Assembly (NCBI GenBank): GCA_964017185.1
Contig: OZ024883.1
Coordinates: 806,001-870,000 of the forward strand
Length of the DNA stretch: 64,000 bases
Source: Rugalucina vietnamica
Lineage: Eukaryota > Mollusca > Bivalvia > Lucinida > Lucinidae
Direction: 5' to 3'
In this document: positions 1-8,759 of the stretch, piece by piece
How positions within the stretch are numbered: the first letter of the stretch is position 1
Layout of the letters: each line of letters begins with the position of its first letter
Notes under the pieces: generated by a model
What the model was told of the DNA's origin: nothing
Seen by the model: only the letters and a program-made list of their open reading frames with translations
Database searches by the model: none
Translations under genes and position numbers: made by a program

Positions 1-107
1 GTTTATTCAGCCATTACTCTAACAATGTATAATATATAATAACGTTAACGTCGCGTGGAAACGACGTTATCTATAATTAGAAAATCTATAAATATCACAA
101 TACCACA
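1..107 (-). repeat. 3' LTR of gypsy element (cut by window start)
   Basis: Identical base for base to 4665-4771. The missing 41 bp, and the target duplication on this side, lie outside the window. Confidence 0.95.
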
Positions 108-271
108 TTTCTCCCGAATTTTGAAAGAAGTAACCTCAATTGAAACAGAGACATATACAGATTGAAATAGGTACAAATCTAAAGTTATGTTGAAAAGAAT
201 TAGCGTGTTAGAAAATGTGTTCCAGTTTTACAGTTATATAAATCACTCCAAATGATTAAAAGTGAATTTGA

Positions 272-3200
272 TTAAAGTTCTGTTTCTCTGTTTTTGAATC
301 CCACTATATAGTCTTTAAGTTTAGGCGGTGGTCTTCGTGTTCTTTGTGGAAGTTGCCTTCTCGGAGGTTCTGGTCGTCTGATACATTGTCGCCCTGTTCC
401 AACTTCGTTTTGGTGGTTCCTAATCTCTTCCTCGTTGTAGCCGTCGTGTCTCGCTTCCTCTTCCCTTGCCTCATTTCGTTCCTCCTGCGCCGGTGGTTCT
501 GTTTCGTTCGTGGTTGCCTTCGGTTTGCGCCTGGATGATCTCAACAAGCGCTCTCTCCAGTCATTGTTCCTGGCTTCGTTGAACTGCTTAAATTTTGAAG
601 CATCTCTGGTTATGGTGCGTCCATCTGATGTCCTCTTCGCATCTATTGTTGATCCGCTTATCCCGGTTATTCTATAGTATTCTTTTTCGAATGCTGGGGA
701 CCATTTATTAACCTTTCGTTTCTTCAGCAGTACTTTGTCCCCAATATTGAATCGATGCTTCTCGACCTTTGGATGTCTATGCTGATTCTCCCAGTTCCGT
801 TTGTACGCTTTGTCTCTTTTGGTGATTTCTGTCTCCATTTTGTGGTAGTTTTTTCTCATGGACAAAGAGTCGTAGTCCAGTTTAGTTCTCACATTTCTTC
901 TCATAAGGGCCTCGTACGGACAATAACCTGTAGCTGGATGCGGCGTTGATCGGTAGCCCATGAGCATGTCTTGTAGTGCAGCGCTACTGGCTCTCCCTTC
1001 GCTATGCGCTATTTGTTCTGTTTTATTCAGAACCTTCATGAACCTTTCGGCCTCACCGTTTGCTCTGGGGTGTTCCGGGGTCACTCTGTGGTGTTGAAAC
1101 CCCATTTCTTCAGCGAAGTTTCTAAAATCTATCGAGTTGAATGGTGGACCATTGTCTGACTCGAGCCTCATTGGTATTCCGTGCATGGCAAATATCTTTC
1201 TTAACCTATCGCATGTTGCTTTGGAGGAAGTTGTCGTCATTTGCTCAACCACTGGAAACCTTGTCCGCTTATCGATTACAACCAGATTGTAATGACCATC
1301 TGGGTATGGACCACCGAAATCAACAGATAACGTATGCCAAGCTGTCTCTGGTATGTCTGTTGGTTTTACTGGCTCCTGTCTGTGTTCTTCAGTGCATATC
1401 TGACATTCGTGGCATTTTGAAATCGCATCCTCAACCATGCTGTTGAGTCTCGGAAACCAATACTTGGCTCGTAGCATCTTCTTCGTTTTCGTCATCCCGA
1501 AATGCCCCATGCTGTGAGCGGCTGTTATGACATCTTTCTGTAGTTTCTCTGGGATAACTATCTGTCTGCAACGTAGAAGCATCCCCTTTGCTTTGCAGAG
1601 TTCATGCCGAACTAGGAAATATGGCTTTATTTCTGGCTTGTCCTTATGTCTATCCCAGTCGTTTTGTTTCATAATGTTCAATATCTCTTGAAGAACTGGA
1701 TCTGATGTCGTTGCTTCTTTTATACTCTTCATGATGACTCCATGTTCATTGCTAACTATCAGATTTATCATTTTCTCTGTGTCATCTGTCTCAGTTTCTG
1801 GAAGTGGATGTCTCGACAAATAATCCATCGGGTCTGCTGAGTCCTTGCCTGGTTCATACACGAGCTCATAGTCAACATCTTGCATTTCCATAACCCATTT
1901 CTCTATTCTTGGGGGTAGCTTTGTACAAGATTTGTTGAACATAGGTATCAGCGGTTTGTGGGAGGTCATGATCGTGAACCTTGGTGCTCCTAGCAGGTAC
2001 ATGCTAAACCTTGATTTCGCCCATTTTACAGCCAGAGCATCCTTTTCTGTTTGGCTGTATCGTTTTTCAGCGCCGGTCATCGACCTGCTTATGAAGTGAA
2101 CAGGCTGTAGTCCTTTTGCCGTTCTCTGAAACAGCCCAGCAGACAATCCCTCGTGGAAACTAGCTTCTGTGCGTACGACTATTGGTTTTCTTGGGTCGAA
2201 GAATGCCATCGTGTCATCGCTGGTTATACTGTCTTTTAACTTTTGAAAAGCTGCATCTTCTTCAGGGCCCCACGAAAATGGAATGTCTTGACTTGTTAGT
2301 CTTCTCAATGGTGCTGTCAGGACGGAGTAGCGTGGAATGAACTTTGCTAGGTATCCGATCATGCCAAGAAAACTTTTCACCTCATCTCTTGATCCTGGTG
2401 GCTTGCATTCTTTCACTGCCACGACTTTCTCTTGCGTCGGTTTCAGACCTTCGTTTGTGAATCTGTAGCCATAGAATTCAAGCTCTTGAACTCCAAAAAT
2501 ACATTTCTCTTTGTTGAGCGTGATGCCAAAGTCCAATGCTCGCTGTAGAACAGTCGCCAATGTTTCATTATGTTCAGCTAATGTCTTGCCACCTATCAGA
2601 ATGTCATCTCTTTGGTTCAGACAATGTGGGATATCTCCGAATATTCTGTACATGGCTTCGTCAAATAGATCTTGCGAGGACTTTGCGCCGAATATTAATC
2701 TTTTCGGTCTCATGTTCCCCCATGGTGTACTAAATGTAGCGACAGCTCTAGAGTCGGGGTGAAGTACCAGTTGATGGTAGCCTTGTTTTAAGTCTATTTT
2801 TGAGAAAACTTTGCAGTCATGAAACTTACATGTGAAATCCTCTACGACTGGCGCTTGTGTGATTCTGTTCCGCTCCATCTGCCTGTTTGGGACTCGTAGA
2901 TCAACACTTGCCCTGATCATGTGTGGCTCTAGGTTTTCTTTTCCTACTTTTGCGTATCTTGGCTTGGGTTGGACCACCAGCGGCGAGCACCACGTGACTG
3001 GTTCTCCTGGTTCAACTTTCTCGAAGATATCTTCTTTGACACACTCTTCGAGCCATTTCCGCAACGGCTCTTGCAGGTAGTAGGGAACTGGCCGAGGTTT
3101 CTGGGCAACTGGTGTAGCGTCTGGTTTCATTGAGAACTTAACCAGAAAGTCCTCATTGTTTTTCGTGTCGTAAATTTTCCCAATACCCTTGAATACATCC

Positions 3201-4558
3201 TCATGCCGTTTCAGAATGGCGTCTATGTCAGATTTTGCCTTGTTGTTTAATACGGATTTGACAGCTTTGCTATCCGTTCGTCGAAGCTCATTTGATTCTT
3301 TCAGACTTCCGTCTGGCCTGATCTCCAGCATACCAAGTTCGATAAGTGTTCGTTTACCTAGCAGGGGCGGAGAGTTAATTTTGCCTTTCACAACCACAAA
3401 TGTTGTTTCAGTCCCTCTTGTTTCATTACGTGCTGTTGCTTTAAACTCGCCAGAAACACGCAGTTCGTTCTGGAGTGTGCTCAGTTTTGTGTTACTGTCA
3501 CGCAGAAGTATGTTTTCGTATGATTTGCGCTTTAATGCTTTATATTGGCATTCATCCATCACATTTACATCTGCTCCACTGTCGGGTTCCATATGCACAA
3601 TAACATCGTTAATGACAATAGGCACAGTTTTTTCAAAGTCACTAACCTTGTTTATTTTTATCTTCCCGACGGTTAGATGTCTGACGGTTTCGTCTACGAA
3701 GTAACTGTTCTGCTCCTCATCACTTCCGGAATCGTCAGTGTCGGACTCGTTGGTGGCTCTTTTCACGTCTCTCGTGTTGTGCTGTTTTCCCCGTGTTGTG
3801 CGCTTTCCTTTGGTTGACAAGCAAACAGTAGAGAAATGGTTTGGTTTCCCACAATTGCTGCAAAATCTCCCATAAGCCGGGCATCGTTCTTTTTGCATCG
3901 GGTGTGCTTGCCCACAGTATTTAGATATTTTTCCCGATTCTTTGGGTCTATCGTCATTTGAACTTTTATTTTTCTCCTTTTTACGTTTTCCAATTTTGGA
4001 AACACTGGTTGATTCTTGCCCACTCATAGCTTCTACTTGCACGGAGGTATCTTCAAGAATCTGCATTTCCGCTAGCGTTTCTTTTAGCGTCCATTTCTTA
4101 TTGAGTACTTTACGTACAAGTTCTGTATTGTCAGTTGTTTGGATAATGTGCTCCAATATTCTCTCATCGGCGTCGTGAAAATCGCAGCTCTTGGATTTTT
4201 CGCGTAACCGGGCTGCATATGATACAGTACTTTCACCAGTGTGTGGCCTCATCTTTAAGAATAAATATCGGGCATAATGTTTATTTTTTTCCGGGGCAAA
4301 ATAATTCGTCAACTTGCCTTTCAGTTTTGCATACGCGTCTCCTTGATCGGGATCTGTAAGACTTTTCTCAAGTCGTCGTATTTCTGTGCCGCCGTAGATA
4401 AGCATCGCATCTTTTTTATCAGCTGCGTCGGTGATGCGGAAAAATCGCATTTCCCGCTCCAATTCGTCTAGCCAATCATCCCATTTTGCTCCCGTTGCTA
4501 AGTGGTCTTCAGCCACAGTAAACGGATTTATCTTCAAATTTCTTCCTCCTTCAGCCAT
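272..4558 (-). CDS. Gag-Pol polyprotein of Ty3/gypsy element, intact frame (1428 aa)
   Basis: The polyprotein provides the capsid-like protein, protease, reverse transcriptase, RNase H and integrase for retrotransposition. The frame is open further upstream, but the first ATG is at 4558 (MAEGGRNLK), so I start there. Domains in order: Gag; zinc knuckle CSNCGKPNHFSTVC near 233-246 preceded by a Cys-rich stretch; aspartic protease DSGA at 326; RT with KIDLKQGYHQL and the catalytic pair in NQRDDILIGG (651-652); RNase H near 790-900; integrase with an HHCC finger (HSMGHFGM...CHEC) and a D,D-35-E triad at about 1080, 1135 and 1171; then a GPY/F-like tail. No internal stop or frameshift. RNase H is odd: the usual TDAS and TDHKPL motifs read TEAS (798) and TSHKPL (866). 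That may be a lineage trait rather than damage. Likely competent, but unproven. Confidence 0.93.
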   Translation of the reverse strand: MAEGGRNLKINPFTVAEDHLATGAKWDDWLDELEREMRFFRITDAADKKDAMLIYGGTEIRRLEKSLTDPDQGDAYAKLKGKLTNYFAPEKNKHYARYLFLKMRPHTGESTVSYAARLREKSKSCDFHDADERILEHIIQTTDNTELVRKVLNKKWTLKETLAEMQILEDTSVQVEAMSGQESTSVSKIGKRKKEKNKSSNDDRPKESGKISKYCGQAHPMQKERCPAYGRFCSNCGKPNHFSTVCLSTKGKRTTRGKQHNTRDVKRATNESDTDDSGSDEEQNSYFVDETVRHLTVGKIKINKVSDFEKTVPIVINDVIVHMEPDSGADVNVMDECQYKALKRKSYENILLRDSNTKLSTLQNELRVSGEFKATARNETRGTETTFVVVKGKINSPPLLGKRTLIELGMLEIRPDGSLKESNELRRTDSKAVKSVLNNKAKSDIDAILKRHEDVFKGIGKIYDTKNNEDFLVKFSMKPDATPVAQKPRPVPYYLQEPLRKWLEECVKEDIFEKVEPGEPVTWCSPLVVQPKPRYAKVGKENLEPHMIRASVDLRVPNRQMERNRITQAPVVEDFTCKFHDCKVFSKIDLKQGYHQLVLHPDSRAVATFSTPWGNMRPKRLIFGAKSSQDLFDEAMYRIFGDIPHCLNQRDDILIGGKTLAEHNETLATVLQRALDFGITLNKEKCIFGVQELEFYGYRFTNEGLKPTQEKVVAVKECKPPGSRDEVKSFLGMIGYLAKFIPRYSVLTAPLRRLTSQDIPFSWGPEEDAAFQKLKDSITSDDTMAFFDPRKPIVVRTEASFHEGLSAGLFQRTAKGLQPVHFISRSMTGAEKRYSQTEKDALAVKWAKSRFSMYLLGAPRFTIMTSHKPLIPMFNKSCTKLPPRIEKWVMEMQDVDYELVYEPGKDSADPMDYLSRHPLPETETDDTEKMINLIVSNEHGVIMKSIKEATTSDPVLQEILNIMKQNDWDRHKDKPEIKPYFLVRHELCKAKGMLLRCRQIVIPEKLQKDVITAAHSMGHFGMTKTKKMLRAKYWFPRLNSMVEDAISKCHECQICTEEHRQEPVKPTDIPETAWHTLSVDFGGPYPDGHYNLVVIDKRTRFPVVEQMTTTSSKATCDRLRKIFAMHGIPMRLESDNGPPFNSIDFRNFAEEMGFQHHRVTPEHPRANGEAERFMKVLNKTEQIAHSEGRASSAALQDMLMGYRSTPHPATGYCPYEALMRRNVRTKLDYDSLSMRKNYHKMETEITKRDKAYKRNWENQHRHPKVEKHRFNIGDKVLLKKRKVNKWSPAFEKEYYRITGISGSTIDAKRTSDGRTITRDASKFKQFNEARNNDWRERLLRSSRRKPKATTNETEPPAQEERNEAREEEARHDGYNEEEIRNHQNEVGTGRQCIRRPEPPRRQLPQRTRRPPPKLKDYIVGFKNRETEL

Positions 4559-4623
4559 TATGCAATGCTGCTCGTGATCCAAATTAGTGCACAACTAAAA
4601 TATGCTTTTATTCTCGTCGCCAA

Positions 4624-4771
4624 TGTTGTGTCGCTTGATTAATAACTAAACTTCATTAGTGTAAGTTTATTCAGCCATTACTCTAACAATGTATAATATA
4701 TAATAACGTTAACGTCGCGTGGAAACGACGTTATCTATAATTAGAAAATCTATAAATATCACAATACCACA
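4624..4771 (-). repeat. 5' LTR of gypsy element (148 bp)
   Basis: Bounded by TGTTGT and ACCACA on the plus strand, giving the usual TG...CA ends in either direction. The primer-binding site abuts it at 4623. At 148 bp the LTR is short, as in Mag-lineage elements. Confidence 0.9.
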
Positions 4772-5056
4772 GGGGATGATTTTGAAGTAGAAAAAAAGAA
4801 TGATAACATTAGATAGGTTGTTAAGGACCTCTGACGGTGGTAATGGGAGCCATAATGTATAGCTGCCTCAGATTTTGATAAAAATAAATGTTGGTCAAAT
4901 GCTTCTGTTTTTGTATACATGTTTGCTGGTAGTCCATAGTTTGTGATATTGGATTGATGTTCTTGTTTCAAAAGAAGTACTGCTTTATTTTTTGGTTAAA
5001 ATGGGCATATTTTGTATTAAACATATAGAAAAATAGAAAAGTATTTATTTAACATT

Positions 5057-5153
5057 GTTCCCCCCCGAGTCCCAAGAAATCCCTTTGCATATAAATGTAT
5101 TGTCATATTATACATAATATATGTGAATGGCGATCTGGGACTCGGGGGGGAAC
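5057..5153. repeat. Perfect 18-bp inverted repeat with nested hairpin
   Basis: The left arm is GTTCCCCCCCGAGTCCCA (5057-5074) and the right arm 5136-5153 is its exact reverse complement. The 61-nt loop has a second, imperfect palindrome around CATATAAATGTA / TACATAATATATG. It could be a tiny MITE; no second copy is seen in the window. Confidence 0.8.
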
Positions 5154-5930
5154 AGTACCCTACAGCCCAAAATGTTATCTCAGTACTAGAGCCCAAGTAT
5201 GTGAAATTGTTTTTGACTTAAAATTAAAAAGAAAACAAAACAGCAGTTAAGTTGTATGCTATATATAAAGTACAAAAAATAGATATATACATTTGTTTCC
5301 AGAATTAACCCAAATCTGCTTGATTTATAACCACTTTTTATGTTCCATTCCCCAGAAAATGAGGGTACTGTACATTCTGTGGAACAAACTTTTGTAATCG
5401 TTCTGTACTAATACTGTCCACTTGTTTACACGGCCAATAACCTCTTGCACCACAAACAGTAACATTGGTGGATTGTTTTCCTATTTTGTTTTAAATGTAT
5501 TAACTTCCAAATCAACAACTTTTCAGTCAGGTCGGTACGATGCCACCACTGTCTAGGTATTAGCCATTACCATGGGAACTTAAAATATCTTTGTCATTGG
5601 TACAATACAGCGACGTAAAGTTTCAAATCACCAACTTTAAGGGTGTTTACACAATTTTTCCATTCATTCTCATAAAACTGTTTGCTTAATATATCACGTA
5701 AGGCATCAAAACGAGTCTTTCAGTTCTTTAATGAAAGTGATTCTAAATAGAGGCCCTGGGTTTGATCCAATCGTGGGGAGCCGTGCTGTGCCTGAGACAC
5801 ACTAACCCCCCCCCCCCCCCCCCCAACAGTAACTGTTCATATTAAAGGATGCTCGGCCATAATCTAATCAAGTAAAAAAATAACTTTTATGATTATAATC
5901 GCTTCGACACAACCATTATACTGAAACGAG

Positions 5931-6065
5931 ACACATGTAAGACAAGCCAAGTTCTGTTTGCGGGAGTTTTTTCTCTGGGTTCTCATGTTTTTTGTCCACC
6001 CACTGATTGGTTATCCTCATACGAGCGGAAATAATCTTGAAAGGGGCATTAAAGTGAATCAGAAA
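5931..6065 (+). mobile_element. tRNA-derived SINE (family S1), 5'-truncated
   Basis: Matches the 3' two thirds of the SINEs at 42325 and 43188: GACAAGCCAAGTTCTG, then CCACTGATTGG, then GAAATAATCTTGAAAGG. The Pol III promoter head is missing. Confidence 0.75.
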
Positions 6066-6767
6066 AATAAGCACATTGAAGGCTGTGTTGTAACAGGTTT
6101 ATACAGGTAAATAAATATTCATGCAAGGTTGCGCAGTTTTGTCATAATGGGCCGTGTCTGGAGAAAATGTTTCTGGTTAAAATCGAACTCTAATCAAGCT
6201 GTGCAAGACATAAAAGATGGATTGAAGTTTTTTTTAATTAATGACATTCTGAGTAGCTGGCTGGTCATCCCTGTGTATAAGGTTTTGCATATAACAGATG
6301 GCAGGTTTTCTTATGAGTTAACAGTGCCCCTTGTATAATGTTTGGTAGTACTTAGACAATAATATTATACAGGTAACTGCTAAAGGTTTGTACCCAAAAT
6401 ATTGACGTTGTAATATTTCAATTTTATTTCAATGGCATTATGCATGTTTATCGCACTTTACACAGCATTGCATGCACAAAATATGATACAATAGTGGAAT
6501 TAAAGGACTACAAGCAAGGAAAAGCGAAAAATTAAAATTTTCTCACATATGAAATTTTGACCCCCACCCCCGCTAAAATCACCTTTTTTACACTTTATGG
6601 AGGAAATAGTCAAAACTTTTAATAGTTATAGGTTCAGTATACATTGGGCTTTTGCCCTAATCATGAAATACCACCACCAGAACCTTTGAGACATTGTTAT
6701 GGTATTTTGAAAACGAGGCATAAAACCCCTAAGAACGTCACAGATTCTTCTTAAAATTTCATTTTAA

Positions 6768-7467
6768 AGACAGATGTACGTAATTGAAGGCGCTCAAAGG
6801 AACGTGCGTATCTAAGGGTCAAAACGTCATTTTTACGCCGCATTCGTAACATCAGTTTTCGCTCGAAACGTCATTTCTAGCGTCAGTTTACGTTCAGAAT
6901 ACGAAACTATGTCCATACAATTATGCAGATGACTTCAGAAATGTAAACAAAAATTGAAATTATTTATTATTTTGCTCAAAATATAGATTATGGACATGTT
7001 ATCCCGAAGAAAACATTTCCGCGACAGTTATCAGTATTGAATACTTAACAGTGTCGGAAATTTTGGCGCAAAATCGACGTCGCGCGTAAAATGTACAGAC
7101 TTCAGCAACGACTCATCTCTCTTCAAAAGCCTATAGCAGGAAAACGAATCCGGTAACTAAGGACTTTCTCGTTATCAAAATGTAGTTCAGGAATTTCTCT
7201 AATATATATCAGTTTTTTAAAAAATCCTACCGTGGATTTTTTTAAATATAGCAAGAAAATTAACAAAAAGGGGGTCTAAAAATCGCATTTTACGTTGATG
7301 TCAATGTATTTTCACTCTCAAATTTGACGGTTTTGAAGGCCGATATCTCGAAAACAAGCTCGGAACGGTATCGATTTCTTTTCATTTTCGTATGTAGGAC
7401 ATCAAAATACACTCACATGCAAAAAATAAAAAAATTCTACCGTGAGGTCAATTACGTACATCTGGCT
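6768..7467. mobile_element. TTAA-flanked MITE (piggyBac- or Kolobok-like), 700 bp
   Basis: Ends read AGACAGATGTACGTAATTGA and, reversed, AGCCAGATGTACGTAATTGA (19 of 20 match). TTAA flanks both sides (6764-6767 and 7468-7471). No transposase frame is visible. It sits in a repeat whose other copy is at 14396-14530, reversed, where no such insertion is present. TTAA specificity is typical of piggyBac and Kolobok; I cannot choose between them. Confidence 0.85.
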
Positions 7468-7610
7468 TTAACAGAGCAACAATTACATGCAAACTATTTC
7501 CAATATGAAGTGCTTAAATCCAATGTCAACATTACAATGGGATTTTCTTTGGACTCACTGCCGTACACTCGGTAGCATGATTGATTGAAATCTTTCTAAT
7601 TGGTTCCGCT
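7468..7610. repeat. Dispersed repeat, copy inverted at 14396-14530
   Basis: Shares GAAGTGCTTAAATCCAATGT, ATGGGATTTTCTTTGGACTC and TTGATTGAAATCTTTCTAAT with the reverse strand of 14396-14530. This shows that the TTAA element interrupts it on the left. Confidence 0.75.
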
Positions 7611-7939
7611 TGTGAAGTCATGATGAAAGGTCACTGGACAGTATGGTAAAATTTACCAAACACTGCACTACAACCAAAAATCAGTTAAATATCAATAACT
7701 TATTGGGTCAAGATATCACTCTGCGTCTTCAAGTCAGCTACCATATTTACCTATCTATCTATCTTCATATACTGAGTCGATCAATTTCTGATCATGATCT
7801 CAGATGTTGGGTGGGTGCTAAATTTTGAATTTAGCAAGTTTGGGAGAACATTCAGGATGGGCCATTAAAACTATTAACAAGAAGCTAAACAGAGGCATAC
7901 TAAAACGTATACCTCTGAACCCATGATCTAAATGAGAGC

Positions 7940-8759
7940 CTTAAATTCTTCAGCAGTCTGTGATGAGACCACTGAAGAGGGAAGACTATTCCATAAAGGG
8001 ATAGTCCTCGGGGGAAAAAGAATTCTTCAGAGCATCACTATAGGCCATGTATCTTGTGTATTGTGAATTATGAGATGCCCTGGTACTTCTTAAGTTGGGT
8101 GCTGGGGTCAGATATCTATCTTTATCAAGAGCCACTGTACCGGAGTGAATCTTGTAAAAGAAAGTTAAGGAAGACTTCACCCTGCGGTCCTCCAGGGATG
8201 GCCACTCGAGTTTGTCCAACATATCGTCAATGCTGCTCTTGTTATGCCATTGCCTGCAGGTCAACCTGGCTGCTGTCTTCTGCACTTTCTCCACCTTTTT
8301 TTCTCAGTTTCATTATAAATAGGGATGCCAAATAGGAGCTGCATACTCAAGCTGAGGACAAACCAATGTTTTGTATGCAACTTCCTTTGTGTGCCGAGGT
8401 GCAAGAGCCAAATTGCACAGAAGGAAACCCAATGTCTTAGTTGCTTTACAAGAAATTTCTGAAATATGTTGACCCCATTCCAAGTCGTCAGTGATAGTAA
8501 GTCCAAGGTATTTGGAGGATCAAACCTGTTCCAGAGTTTGCTGATGTAGGTAGTAGTTGAAATATATTTGATTGCTAGGGAGGTGCCGGGTCACCCTCAT
8601 TGAGTGACATTTGGCGACGTTAAATTTCATTTGCCAATCGGTCTCCCATTGTGCAAGGCTATTCAGGTCTTCTTGTAGAATATGGCAATCATTGAGTGAA
8701 TTTAACTTCCTATCAGAACACAATCGTCTGCAAAGAGACGAACAGATGACCTGATATTG
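7940..8759 (-). pseudogene. LINE (CR1/Jockey-like) reverse transcriptase, C-terminal half, broken
   Basis: In sense (minus) order the sequence encodes the end of the RT palm (LNSLAQWETDWQMKFNVAKC), the thumb (SSKYLGLTITDDLEW) and a C-terminal part with WPSLEDRR, all typical of CR1/Jockey-group retrotransposons. Stops and frame changes separate them, e.g. a stop near 8520 and a frame switch near 8300, so it is dead. The N-terminal side continues at 12533-12752 beyond a 3.8 kb transposon. No further 5' part is seen, because a SINE follows at 12759. Confidence 0.85.

Larger units (their letters stand above)
1..4771 (-). mobile_element. Ty3/gypsy LTR retrotransposon, Mag-lineage (Steamer-like), near complete
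   Basis: The element reads right to left. The 5' LTR is 4624-4771. A primer-binding site begins TTGGCGACGAGAATAAAAGC (4623 down to 4604). A single gag-pol frame follows, then a purine-rich tract (sense TTCGGGAGAAA, about 118-108) directly before the 3' LTR (1-107, its last 41 bp outside the window). LTR ends read TGTGGT...ACAACA. The full element would be about 4.8 kb. The 107 bp shared by both LTRs are identical, which suggests a recent insertion. Gag and Pol in one frame, short LTRs and protein motifs fit the Mag lineage, to which the bivalve element Steamer belongs; the lineage call is from family knowledge, not a tree. The flank at 4783-4826 resembles the repeat at 14540-14580, so it probably jumped into an older repeat. 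Confidence 0.93.
4772..6767. other. Non-coding repeat remnants; no gene seen
   Basis: 4783-4826 matches, reversed, the repeat at 14540-14580. A long inverted repeat sits at 5057-5153, a poly-C run at about 5808-5824 and a SINE fragment at 5931-6065. The remaining AT-rich sequence shows no recognisable coding potential on either strand. Confidence 0.6.

Noticed and set aside
344..4471. Plus-strand open frames opposite the gypsy polyprotein
   Set aside because: Antisense shadows of gag-pol with no domain of their own.
4559..4594. Extending gag-pol twelve codons upstream of the ATG at 4558
   Set aside because: The upstream stretch would start with TTG, has no ATG and has no Gag-like character.
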